From Przewalskia tangutica (lineage: Eukaryota; Streptophyta; Magnoliopsida; Solanales; Solanaceae), in the NCBI GenBank assembly GCA_029844215.1, contig CM056723.1, positions 83,072,790-83,136,789 on the forward strand: a DNA stretch of 64,000 nt, given 5' to 3'. Positions 35,281-45,991 of this stretch are shown here, in pieces (the first letter of the stretch is position 1; the number at the start of each line of letters is the position of its first letter). Under the pieces are notes generated by a model that worked only from the letters and a program-made list of their open reading frames with translations, was not told the DNA's origin and searched no databases. The position numbers and the translations under genes were made by a program.

Positions 35281-37151
35281 CCCCTCCCTTTGTTGAAGAC
35301 TTCATCATCCAAATGTGTTCTAAGTCTTGCAATCCTTCCCCTCTCCTCTTGTTGCTCTCGTCCTAAGCCTCCCCCCCTCCCCCTTTGAGTGGCCTAGTGG
35401 CCGAGAGTTCCCCCTCCCTTGTCAAGGCCCTTTGGCCGAGAACCCCGTCTTGGAGTGTTTTCGTGAGTACCCCATGTGGTATTGAAATACTCTCCAAGTA
35501 TTGTTATAATGCCCAAAATACCTTGGCCTCATATCTTGTAGTATTCCAAAGTTACCTCTATACGTAGAGCCCAGAAATACTACCTTTTGTCCTTTAAGTC
35601 TCAAACCAAAACCCTAAGGAAATCTTCATAGTTGGTTGAAGTATTTAAGTAGAAGTTGGTTAGAACTTCTAAGGGTTGTTTGGAGCGCATGGAGTAGGAG
35701 CTAAACCTTGCTCAGGATCGACTTTTATCTCGGATAATTTTGGGCTTATCGAGGTAAATAATCTTGTACCCCTTTTGTAATTGGAAATTAAATGTTGTTG
35801 TATTATATAGTTGAAGTATACTATATATAGAATTAAGTTTAATCTTTGCGGCAATGTCTTTTGACTTAAGCTGAATTTAAAGAAAGAATCGAATCGTAAC
35901 TACATAGGGTATTCTGATAGACTTGTGTAGCTTGTTGTGTAGTAGAAATTGTACACGCCGGTTAGGCGTATAAAACCCCCTGGTTGGCTTGGTAGCGGCC
36001 TCATTAGAGGAGGAGATTTCTGTTGTTGCGGGAGAGTCTTTAGAATTTTACGTAAAAGATGGGAACTTGTGTTTAAGATTTAAATAGACGTTTGTGGCCT
36101 TTATAGGTGAAAGTACTAAGAGTAGCGTATTCTACTCGAGTAGTGGAAAGGGCTAGCAAGGTTGTAGTACTTGGAGCTTTTTGCTTATTGTCGATAATCG
36201 TCGCGAGGTATGTGAACCTCTTCCTATCTCTTCTAGCATGATATGTGTGAACTATGTAGTACGGTAGACGTACATGTGCTAAATGTATTTGATTGGTTTA
36301 AAACATAAAGTGTTATAACGGCTTTATGGGAAGTCGGTTATAATAGCTTTATGTGGATAAGCAAATACCTTGTGGTTTTTAAAAGGTGGCGATTTGAATA
36401 ATAACGGGCTTGTTATGTTTTAATAAATAACTTGAAGTATTTCAAAATTTTTATGAATCGTTTTGAAAGAATGAGTATTACTTGGGTTTTTAAAGCTTAA
36501 GAGTTATACTAGCTTTATGAGAAGTTAGGTATAACGGCTTAAGACTGTTTCTTGATTTCGAAATCGAATGCGTATCGACAAACCAACTGCAGCGTTAATA
36601 ACAGAAAATGTATTGACTAAAGAAGTATTAAAACCGGTAGAAACCTCCATCTGCATAGAAGCTAAGATGAGACAAAATGATATTACATTTCCTAGATCAT
36701 GGTCGCTTAATAAGATTGATTATAAACAAGAATAACCTACTCACATATAAGACATATGTTTCTCAAAGCGTTTAAAGGAGAATTATGTTTTAAAGGATTA
36801 AAACTACGAACTACGAAACCTTTTCTAAAATGAGAAACTTGAGCATTTATAATTAGGCAAACCGGAACTTTAGGAAAAGAATGTTGGTACTTGAGTTTAA
36901 AAGAAAGTGTTATGGTTTACTTAATAATGTGAATCACTCTAGTTTTATACTACGGGTATCGGGTGACTTTTATAAAAGGAATGTATCTCTTTTAAAAGGA
37001 CTTAACGTATGTAGTACTTTAGGGTTAAAACCGGACTTTGACATAAAATGAAAGTACCTTGAGTTGTGTGTAACTTGCTTATGCTTGTTGTTATGAAACT
37101 TGACCATGTTACGTGTGATAGCCTTGTTGTGCAAATCGTGTTCACTCGACT

Positions 37152-37391
37152 ACGGTTCATCCGGAAATGTATTTCACTTGATTAGGTTCATCCGGAATGT
37201 ATCTCGATTGAGTCGGTTCATCCGGAATGTATTTCACTTGATTCGGTTCATCCGAATGTATCTCACTTGATTCCGGTTCATCCGGAATGTATTTCACTTG
37301 ATTTCGGTTCACGGAATGTATCTCACTTGACTACGGTTCATCCGGAATGTATTTCACTTGACTCTGGGTTCATCCGAATGTATTCCACACG
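37152..37391 (+). repeat. 30-bp tandem array in first H LTR
   Basis: About eight units of about 30-31 bp based on GGTTCATCCGGAATGTATTT and CACTTGATTC. Units and the two LTR copies differ almost only at the C.GG just before GGTTCATCC and at CCGG inside the unit. These positions read CTGG, CCGG, ACGG, CGG or AGG in different copies. Confidence 0.93.
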
Positions 37392-38033
37392 TTTCTATAT
37401 TGGGTCCATAAGATGGGCGAGACACGTTATCGTATCACATGATTTATACCTAGGCTGGCGGTGAGGAAGGAGTTCCACGGGCATGAGGATGACTTTGAGG
37501 CGTGAGTCACGACTTGACATGGCTGCTTTTATGTTGTGAGCGTAGTTTGGTTATCATACATGTCTCTGCTTTATATAGACTATTATGATTTCATTTACGA
37601 TGTTTCTGATTTCACATACTTGGTACTGTTGTCTTGACCTCCGGAGGCTGCGTTCATCTGCGAGTAAAGGTACATCGTATCGATCCCCGCTTATAGGATC
37701 ACATTCGGCGTGTTGGGAAGCTCCGTTTCTCGGAGGCTCATCTTTTGGTATGTGTTCCACGAGTTGTAGGTTCTTGTACATTCGAGGTATGGCGGGGCCA
37801 CTGTCCGTCATAGTTGTTGTAAATCTTAGAGTGCAGAATTGTTGTGGGCGGGGTTGTAAAAGGATTAAAGCATTCGGGTTTTAGGTATATCTTGAAGGCA
37901 ATTGTTTTGGTTGCTTTATTTATTATATCTCTTGTTTCATGATTCATGTTTTATTTTCATTTGGTTTTCTCGATGTTGTATCACTAGGGTGCCGGGTAAG
38001 GCACGATAGCGGGCCGGTTGGGGCGTTACAAAG

Positions 38034-38045
38034 TGGTATCGAGCG
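38034..38045 (+). promoter_or_regulatory. Primer-binding site of H, first unit (variant)
   Basis: TGGTATCGAGCG, three bases after the LTR end. Same CAG-to-CG change as in D. Confidence 0.85.
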
Positions 38046-38227
38046 ATTAGTCCTCGGAAAGTGTCTGACCGTGTCTAGTAAGTCTTGATTATCGGTGTGT
38101 TGTGCACCACATCTATAATCGGAGGCTATAGGACATTTAGGATTGGTTTCCATTCTTCTCATTACGAGATCGTGCCTTAGGCGTGTGATAAATTGGACCC
38201 CTCGGCGTATTCCTTTCCTTTACGATT

Positions 38228-39430
38228 ATGCCTCGCGTAAGGCAACGAGCCCGGATGGGCAAAGCGATCGAGGAGGCGTGGCGAGATCTGAGAGAAATGC
38301 GAGCGCGAGCGATCGATACACGAGCAGTGCCGACGGCGGGTTTCGCGACGCCGCCCGGCCAGCGAGTTTAGAGCGCAGCGGTGGCTGCGAGACTCTGATA
38401 CTGAGCCTCGGTCCCACGGCTGGGCGATGAGATAAGTACAAGAGATGGCGATTCTTGGCGAGTCGTGGCGATATGAGATAATTTGAATCTGGCGATTCGG
38501 CCCGATAGCACCGTAGTTCACCCCGGCGAGCGGTTTGAGGCTACGTGACTTTACGAGTTGTAGCCCGCCGATGTTCTATGGATCGAGGCGAGGCGACCGC
38601 CGGGGAGTTTATCAAGCGACTCTGGGATCATTAGAGTGATCGAGTCTCGAGCGGTCGGTGGTATTGGGTTCGCATCACCGCGTGATCTGCGATTGGTAGT
38701 TTGATCGTGGGAGTTGTCGGGAAGAGCATGCACTTCGGCCGTATGGGACGAGTTCTCAAGGCTTTTCTTGCACATTTCTTGCCCCGAGATGAGAGGGCTC
38801 GGGTAGCAGATTTTTGGCGTTGAGGCGGGGCGGGCGGACGGTTAGAGAGTACAATGTGAGTTTGACTCATTAGCTCGGTATGTCCCAGAGTAGGCGATAT
38901 GGAGGGCGAGTACACCGCTACGTCACGGGTGGATGAGTACTTAGCGAGGCTTGTTGGTGTAGCCCTTCACCGGGCATGGACATTGCCCGCATGCGAGCTC
39001 ATGCACTAGGATGTGAGGCACGGAGAGATCGACGGAATGGCCGAGATCGGCAGAAGAGGGCGGGGCGAGGTCCTGGTAACTTTCAAGGCGGACCGCCTCG
39101 GCGAGCTAGTTATGTACCTCGCCCGATGCAGGTGGTCCCCATGATCGTCGGGGCGTTCGGGTATTCGGGCTGGTCGAGCTCGGGGCTTAGTTCACAAATA
39201 TACATGGGTTCTAGCCAGCGAGATTCACGTCCTCGGTGTGCGCGATGTGGCAAACATCATCGGGAATGTCGTCTTTATCGCGGTGCTTGCTTCACTGCGG
39301 CCGTCGGGGCCATGTGACGAGCGTGCTTATAGGAGAATGCCGGCGGCAGCGCGACTGCGGATCGATGGCGGGTTCATCGCCTTCTACGATTATCGCCTGC
39401 AGCGGACTTACGATTAGAGTGGAGCGGTAG
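38228..39430 (+). pseudogene. H: gag (frameshifted)
   Basis: ATG at 38228, opening MPRVRQR-type codons as in I. The longest clear frame, 38976-39317, carries MDIARMRAHALGCEARRDRR, a Gly/Arg-rich linker, and the first zinc knuckle CARCGKHHREC. The second knuckle, expected just after, is lost to a frame change near 39300. Core parts between 38580 and 38950 match I but in changing frames. This is the only protein gene of the element, so H would depend on other elements for all enzymes. Confidence 0.75.
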
Positions 39431-40195
39431 CTTCAGGTATATCCTTAAACCTCTAGATGCTTGTATGTTTTGATGTTATGTTAATGTGTTAGGTGTTATG
39501 TTCGGATAGCTTTGTGCTAAAATGTGATTTAGGAACCTGGTTTTGGGAAAAAGGGTAAGCACAGGGTGAGGAATGATGAACCTTAGAATATTACTGTTGA
39601 GACCTTAGATGTAAAGCCGTCTTGGGTACAAGATTTTTGCAGTGATCCTTGTGAGTGCATTTTATGCCTAGAAAGTATTGTGTGATAAGTCCCTGGGTTG
39701 GGTAAATGAAAGTGGTATCTTCCATGATGTGATTTAGCAAGATTGTTCCGTGTCGAGAAGCAAGAGTTGGCGCGACAGTGGGTCGGGTTGGGGCCATGTT
39801 GCGGGCCAACCCGCGGCTGTTCGGCGGGTCAGCTCAGGTGGTCCGCGGTGGTAGGGTCACGAGGGAGCTAGGCCCAAGTTTTGGTAACCATCGTATGAGT
39901 TCGTGGATATGTTCGACCAGAAGCAGATCGTGAAGGCCGGGAATGGCCTTAAGGAAGATTGAGACTAGTAGATGACCAAGTTTGGAGGTGGTGACTCCAA
40001 AGTTTTGGAAACTAAAGCGATGACTGGAGTATGGTGAGTATACTAGAAGAGTTCAAGTGATCGAGGAGGGCACGACGAGTAAGGAAGGAAGAGAACGTGT
40101 GTTATGTTTGTGGCCATGTGTGGCAGTGGAAACTTGTTAGAAGAACTTCATCTTTATCCGCCTTGAGAAGGAACATTCGGGACGAATGTTTCTAA
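39431..40195 (+). other. H: shared non-coding segment between gag and polypurine tract
   Basis: No supported coding sequence. AACCTTAGAATATT (39579-39592) and the GTTGAGACCTTAGAT that follows recur in K near 45255-45289. GAGTTCGTGGAT (39897-39908) recurs in F and A3. GATGACCAAG (39971-39980) recurs in A3 and K. Includes the inverted repeat GCGGG/CCCGC near 39801-39816. The end holds a perfect palindrome (40174-40192). Confidence 0.7.
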
Positions 40196-40206
40196 GGAGG
40201 GGAGAA
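40174..40206 (+). promoter_or_regulatory. Palindrome and polypurine tract of H
   Basis: AACATTCG-GGA-CGAATGTT (an inverted repeat of 8 bp) followed by AAGGAGGAGAA immediately before the LTR start TGTTATACC at 40207. Confidence 0.92.
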
Positions 40207-40643
40207 TGTTATACCCCGTATTTCCAGAATATGTACGTGAGGGCGTACGTATTAAATTTTTTTGCCTTAAGAATTGGCTAGGACCGAATTTTGGGCACAA
40301 GTGCCGATTTGAGTCGTTTTTCGACGAAACGTTTCCACAGCTTACGTTGGGAAAATTCCGGCTATGTCATTTACTATTTTTGCGGATTTTTCCGAGAGAC
40401 GAAACATTTTAGACCAACGGGAGGGTGACACTTGTCACCCTCATGGTGAGCAGTTGGTGGCCGATTGGCTCACGTTTTGTGCCTTATTGGTGCCTTGTTT
40501 TGTGCCTTGTTTTGGCCTTGTTTTGTGCATTGTTTTGTGCCATGTTTTGTGGAGTAGGGGTTAGGGTGCACTTGGCTTGATCAAGGCCTTACACTTGCCT
40601 TGCACATGGCTTGATCTTGTCCATTGGTTGGCCTTTGGCTTCC

Positions 40644-40651
40644 TATAAATA
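40644..40651 (+). promoter_or_regulatory. TATA box of H, second LTR
   Basis: TATAAATA followed by CCACTCCC; equivalent to 35273-35280. Confidence 0.68.
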
Positions 40652-42506
40652 CCACTCCCTTTGTTGAAGACTTCATCATCCAAATGTGTTCTAAGTCTTG
40701 CAATCCTTCCCTCTCCTCTTGTTGCTCTCGTCCCAAGCCTCCTCCCCTTTGGGTGGCCTAGTGGCCGAGAGTTCCCCTCCCTGTCAAGGCCCTTTGGCCG
40801 AGAACCCCATCTTGGAGTGTTTTCGTGAGGTACCCCTTGTGGTATTGAAATACTCTCAGTATTGTTATAATGCCCAAAATACATTGGCCTCATATCTTGT
40901 AGTATTCCAAAGTTACCTCTATCGTAGAGCAGGAAATACTACCTTTTGTCCTTTAAGTCTCAAACCAAAACCACAAGGAAATCTTCAGTTGGTTGAAGTA
41001 TTTAAGTAGAAGTTGGTTAGAACTTCTAAGGGTTGTTTGGAGCGCACGGAGTAGGAGCTAAACCTTGCTCGGGATCGACTTTTATCTCGGATAATTTTGG
41101 GCTTATCGAGGTAAATAATCTTGTCCCCTTTTGTAATTGGAAATTACATGTTGTTGTATTATATAGTTGAAGTATACTATATATAGAATTAAGTTTAATC
41201 TTGCGGCAATGTCTTTTGACTTAAGCTGAATTTAAAGAAAGAATGAATCAGAACTACATAGATGTATTCTGATGAGACTTGTGTAGCTTGTTGTGTAGTA
41301 GAAATTGTACACGCCAGGTTAGGCGTATAAAACCCCTGGTTGGCTTGGTAGCGGCCTCATTAGAGGAGGAGATTTCTGCTGTTGCGGGGAGGTCTTGCGA
41401 ATTTTACGTAAAAGATGGGAACTTGTGTTTAAGATTTAAATAGACGTTTGTGGCCTTTATAGGTGAAAGTACTAAGAGTAGCGTATTCTACTCGAGAGTG
41501 GAAAGGGCTAGCAAGGTTGTAGTACTTGGAGCTTTTGCTTATTGTCGATAATCGTCGCGAGGTATGTGAACCTCTTCCTATCTCTTCTAGCATGATATGT
41601 GTGAACTATGTAGTGCGGTGAGCGTCATGTGCTAAATGTATTTGATTGGTTTAAAACATAAAGTGTTATAACGGCTTTATGGGAAGTCGGTTATAATAGC
41701 TTTATGTGGATAAGCAAATACCTTGTGGTTTTTAAAAGGTAACTGATTTGAATAATAACTGGCTTGATATGTGTTAATAAAGAACTTGAAGTATTTCAAA
41801 AGATTTATGAATCGTTTTGAAAGAATGAGTATTACTTGGGTTTTGAAAGCTTAAGAGTTATACTAGCTTTATGAGAAGTTAGGTATAACGGCTTAAGAAT
41901 GTTTTACTGATTTCGGAAATCAGAATGCGTATCGACAAACCACTGCAGCGTTAATAACAGGAAAATGTATTGACTAAAGAAGTATTAAAACCAAGAAACC
42001 TCCATCTGCATAGAAGCTAAGATGAGACAAAATGATATTACATTTCCTAGATCATGGTCGCTTAATAAGATTGATTATAAACAAGAATAACCTACTCATA
42101 TAAGACATATGTTTCTCAAAACGTTTAAAGGAGAATTATGTTTTAAAGGATTAAAACTACGAACTCTGAAACCTTTTCTAAAAATGAGAAACTTGAGCAT
42201 TTGTAATTAGGCAAACCGGAACTTTAGGAAAAGAATGTTGGTACTTGAGTTTAAAAGAAAGTGTTACGGTTTACTTAATAATGTGAATCACTCTAGTTTT
42301 ATACTACGGTATCGGGTGACTTTTATAAAAGGAATGTATCTCTTTTAAAAGGACTTAACGTATGTAGTACTTTAGGGTTAAAACCGGACTTTGACATAAA
42401 ATGAAAGTACCTTGAGTTGTGTGTAACTTGCTTATGCTTGTTGTTATGAAACTTGACCATGTTACGTGTGATAGCCTTGTTGTGCAAATCTTGTGTTCAC
42501 TCGACT

Positions 42507-42752
42507 ACGGTTCATCCGGAAATGTATTTCACTTGATTCTGGTTCATCCGGAATGTATCTCGATTGAGTCTGGGTTCATCCGGAATGTATTTCACTTGAT
42601 TACGGTTCATCCGAATGTATCTCACTTGATTCACGGTTCATCCGAATGTATTTCACTTGATTTCCGGTTCACGGAATGTATCTCACTTGACTACCGGTTC
42701 ATCCGGAATGTATTTCACTTGACTCCGGTTCATCCGGAATGTATTCCACGTT
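42507..42752 (+). repeat. 30-bp tandem array in second H LTR
   Basis: Same eight-unit array as at 37152-37391, in the same order. Differences from the first LTR copy are confined to the CHGG positions. Confidence 0.93.
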
Positions 42753-43396
42753 TATATTGGGTCCATAAGATGGGCGAGACACGTTATACGTATCACATGA
42801 TTTATACCTAGATCGCAGCGGTGAGGAAGGAGTTCCACGGGCATGAGGATGACTTTGAGGCGTGAGTCACGACTTGACATATCGCTTTTATGTTGTGAAT
42901 CGTAGTTTGGTTATCATACATGTCTCTGCTTTATATAGACTATTATGATTTCATTCTGATGTTTCTGATTTCACATACTTGGTACTGTTGTCTTGACCTC
43001 GCCCGGGCTGCGTTCATCTGCGCGAGTAAAGGTACATCGATCGCCGATCCCCGCTTATAGGATCACATTCGGCGTGTTGGGAAGCTCCGTTTCTCGGAGG
43101 CTCATCTTTTGGTATGTGTTCCACGAGTTGTAGGTTCTTGTACATTCGAGGGGTATGGCGGGGCCTGTCCGTCATAGTTGTTGTAAATCTTAAGTGCAGA
43201 ATCTGTTGTGGCGAGGTTGTAAAAGGATTAAACTGTTCGGGTTTTAGGTATATCTGAAGGCAAGCTGTTTTGGTTGCTGCTTATTTATTATATCTCTTGT
43301 TTCATGATTCATGTTTTATTTTCATTTGGTTTTCTCGATGTTGTATCACTAGGGTGCGGGGTAAGGCACGATGCGGGCGGGTTGGGCGTTACAAAG

Positions 43397-43408
43397 TGGT
43401 ATCGAAGC
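43397..43408 (+). promoter_or_regulatory. Primer-binding site of H, second unit (variant)
   Basis: TGGTATCGAAGC after the spacer AAG. Follows the second LTR directly, showing that another internal region starts here. Confidence 0.85.
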
Positions 43409-43591
43409 GATTAGTCCTCGGAAAGTGTCTGACCGTGTCTAGTAAGTCTTGATTATCGGTGTGTTGTGCACCACATCTATAATCGGAGGCTATAGGACAT
43501 TTAGGATTGGTTTCCATTCTTCATTACGAGATCGTGCCTTAGAGGCATGTGATAAATTGGACCCCTCGACGTATTCCTTTCCTTTACGATT

Positions 43592-43829
43592 ATGCCTCGC
43601 GTAAAACAGCGAGCCCAGATGGGCAAGCGATCGAGGAGCGTGGCGAGATCTGAGGAGTACGAGCGCGAGCCGGCCAAGACTGAGCAGTGCTTGACGGCGG
43701 GTTTCGCGACGCCGCGACAGCCAAAGAGTTTAGAGCGCAGCGGTGGGTGCTGAGACTCTGATACTGAGCCTCCAGTCCCACAGCCTGGAGCCGATGAGAT
43801 GGGGTACAAGGAGATGGCCCAGTTACTGA
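43592..43829 (+). pseudogene. H: second gag start, truncated
   Basis: ATG at 43592 opens MPRVKQR-like codons, matching the first gag start. The match goes on to GGAGATGGCCCAGTTA, where it breaks and minus-strand RNase H of K begins. The few bases at the join (GATC) fit both sides. Confidence 0.8.
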
Positions 43830-44107
43830 TCTGTATAAATGTCAACATGAACCCCATATAGATAGTGTCTCCATATCTTCAAAGCATGTATAACTACCCC
43901 TAACTCCAAATCATGAGTAGGGTAGTTCCTCTCATGATTCCTGAGCTGTCGGAACGCGTAAGCTATTACCTTACCATGTTGAATCAACACGCAACCTAGC
44001 CCAACACCCGAAGCATCACAATACATGACATAACCCTCTAATCCCTCAGGAAGGGTCAGAACTAGAGCCGTCGAGTCTAGAGTGCGTGTATCATCACGAC
44101 TTCTCAC
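43826..44107 (-). pseudogene. K: RNase H domain, intact frame but truncated
   Basis: One clean minus-strand frame: [16 protein letters not shown] with the first catalytic Asp, [20 protein letters not shown] with the Glu, then [18 protein letters not shown] with the third Asp. The frame ends at the junction with H, so the last third of the domain (the part reading [16 protein letters not shown] in I and C) is gone. To the right, at about 44107, it joins a non-coding segment rather than RT. The RT of K is absent. Confidence 0.9.
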
Positions 44108-45787
44108 TATTCGTAATTAAAACAACTTAAACTATTTTAACACTTGTTCATTCCTTTTCTTACTTGTCTTACTCTTCATATTTCCAAGATATTCTGGTAC
44201 ACATACATGTACTAAAATATCGTTTCTGTTTCACATCCTTGGCGTTACTACATCCCAACTTGGTCATATACTCTGATTTCAATTTTTTCACTTGCCTCAT
44301 GCTAAGACTTTTTGTTAATGGCATTTCGGAAAAGATTTCCTTGATCTCGTTAAGTAGTAACCCATTACTCTACTATTGGTCCTTACACTGTCCCGGAGTA
44401 ATCATACTTTGTGAAACCCACAAAATTAGAGTTTCATTCACCTTCATCATCCTTGTCATATTCCTTCATTCTACTTATTATTACACCAAGTATTTCTACC
44501 TTGATACCCGATCATACGGTTCCATTCATACTTATTAACTGCTTCATATTCTTACAACACTTCTTCGATCACTCCATAGTATTGTCCTAAATTACCTTCA
44601 ACACACTATTTTTCCAAGGTTATGTACAAGTGTAGATATCGCACAACGTAGCCGAAGCCGAGGATCTCACCAGTCCAATATCTATAGGATACCTTAGCTT
44701 ACTAGCCTTGATACCTGAAATTCTTAATAATACACGATATCGCCCTTTACGCGAGGAAGAGGGCTTATCTCCCTTTCATAATCTTCCCGTGTAATCAATG
44801 TCACCTTTTTAAGGTCTTATTGCATTTTCCTTTATAATACTAATCATCAAGTATCACCTTAAGACATGTGATTTTCATAACCTACATAACCTTCCAATAA
44901 TGTCTTCTGTTTTTCCTCGGTAACACTTGCACTTATCTTATTCTGTGTATTAACTTGGGATACTTCGAAATACTGTGGCCATGGTTGCCACACCAAACTA
45001 ACCTCTTGTACCTTTATGTCACATTCTAATAACATGGTAAACAATTGGAACCCAACACACTTGCCATATTGTGTATTTAATTTCAAACAGAGGTAAAATA
45101 CTCCATTCATGAAGGCCTAGTGAGCTTCTTAGATCATATACTCATATTCATTTCACACAAACCACATAATAATCACAACTAATACACTTCATACATACCA
45201 TGTACTTTAACCAAGATTAACCGTAAAGTCTTTTACTCAAGAAGACCTTGTATATCTAAGGTCTCAACGGTTATCAATATTCTAAGGTTCTCAATTATTC
45301 CATGTCCCAAGCTTACATTATCAGTCCCTAGATACATGTAAGGTAGTTTCTCATAATCTCAAAATCATGTTGTCTTAACCGTAACAACCCTATTTACTCC
45401 ATACCAAATTATTCACACGTATCACTTAAGCATTCAACATAACTTAATCTAACAACATGGTATGCTATCAAATTAATTAACCATGATCTCTTAAGAGTCC
45501 GTCCCTCTCTTAAACAACTCATCACCTCCTAAACTTCTCAAAGTAGCACATATATTATGCCTAGGTGTGGATTCACTAAATTGCTTCACACCTTCCAAGT
45601 AATTATTAAAGCACAACCAGCTCATGATGACTCGTAATTACTTCAGACAACACACACATATGGCCCCAAATAAATACGTTCGTATAGATACACATTATCA
45701 TCATACCAGCTATATAACAATTTTCACCAACCTGGATACGAAGTCCATATAATCCATTCTGGGCCACTATTGCCTTTTTCGGAGGCA
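44108..45787 (-). other. K: non-coding segment and gag-start remnant
   Basis: An AT-rich 1.7-kb stretch with no convincing gene. At the right end, ATG at 45788 on the minus strand opens MPPKKAIVAQNG, a gag start, but the rest of gag is not recognisable. In the middle, 45255-45289 matches the non-coding segment of H (AACCTTAGAATATT and CCTTAGATAT-type anchors), and near 44258-44267 ATGACCAAGT matches again. So K resembles the gag-only elements here. A 124-codon plus-strand frame at 44164-44538 has no recognisable motif and is probably chance. Confidence 0.6.
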
Positions 45788-45975
45788 TAACTGCAACACC
45801 ACAATATGTTAGAGAGGATTATCCTAATGACACAGCTCTACTGCACGATCTCAGAGTGAGAAGAAGGGAAACCAATCCAAAATATCCTGTAGCCTCCTGG
45901 GTATAAGTATGGTGCACACATACCCATACCCAAGACTCTACTAGACACGGTCTGTAGACATTCCGAGGACTAACC

Positions 45976-45987
45976 GCTCTGATACCA
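45976..45987 (-). promoter_or_regulatory. Primer-binding site of K (intact)
   Basis: GCTCTGATACCA on the plus strand, that is TGGTATCAGAGC on the minus strand, followed by CTTT and the LTR end TGTCATGACCC. Confidence 0.92.
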
Positions 45988-45991
45988 CTTT

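Larger units (their letters stand above)
34838..38030 (+). repeat. First (5') LTR of H
   Basis: TGTTATACC at the start and GGCGTTACA at the end. Contents in order: a TTGTTTTG-rich simple repeat (35107-35183), TATA box (35273-35280), C-run tracts, paired TTATAAC motifs (about 36309-36350 and 36489-36530), a 30-bp tandem array (about 37152-37391) and the 3' module shared with G, D and A3 (GTGAGGAAGGAGTTCCACGG). Confidence 0.94.
40207..43393 (+). repeat. Second LTR of H
   Basis: Nearly identical to 34838-38030. In the first 200 bp only three or four bases differ. It contains the TTGTTTTG block (about 40470-40551), TATA box (40644-40651), paired motifs (about 41668-41710 and 41855-41900) and the 30-bp array (about 42507-42752). 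It is followed by a primer-binding site rather than host sequence, so it serves as 3' LTR of the first unit and 5' LTR of the second. Confidence 0.94.
34838..43829 (+). mobile_element. Element H: LTR-gag-LTR-gag array, non-autonomous
   Basis: LTR 34838-38030, primer-binding site 38034, gag and non-coding segment to 40195, polypurine tract 40196-40206, second LTR 40207-43393, then a second primer-binding site (43397) and a second gag start (43592) that breaks off at about 43829 in RNase H of K. No protease, RT, RNase H or integrase is present. The two LTRs are 3193 and 3187 bp and nearly identical. The layout suggests a tandem (LTR-sharing) array whose right unit, third LTR and some of K were deleted. 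Confidence 0.9.

Noticed and set aside
37267..37464. Short repetitive open frame over the 30-bp array as a repeat protein
   Set aside because: The frame follows the tandem DNA repeat, is not kept in the second LTR in the same form, and lies in non-coding LTR.
40698..41009. 103-codon open frame in the second LTR of H
   Set aside because: It lies in the leader part of the LTR and is not open in the nearly identical first LTR.
44164..44538. 124-codon hydrophobic open frame as a membrane protein gene
   Set aside because: It lies antisense in the non-coding segment of K. AT-rich DNA easily gives Phe/Leu/Ile-rich frames; no homologue, start context or conservation is visible.
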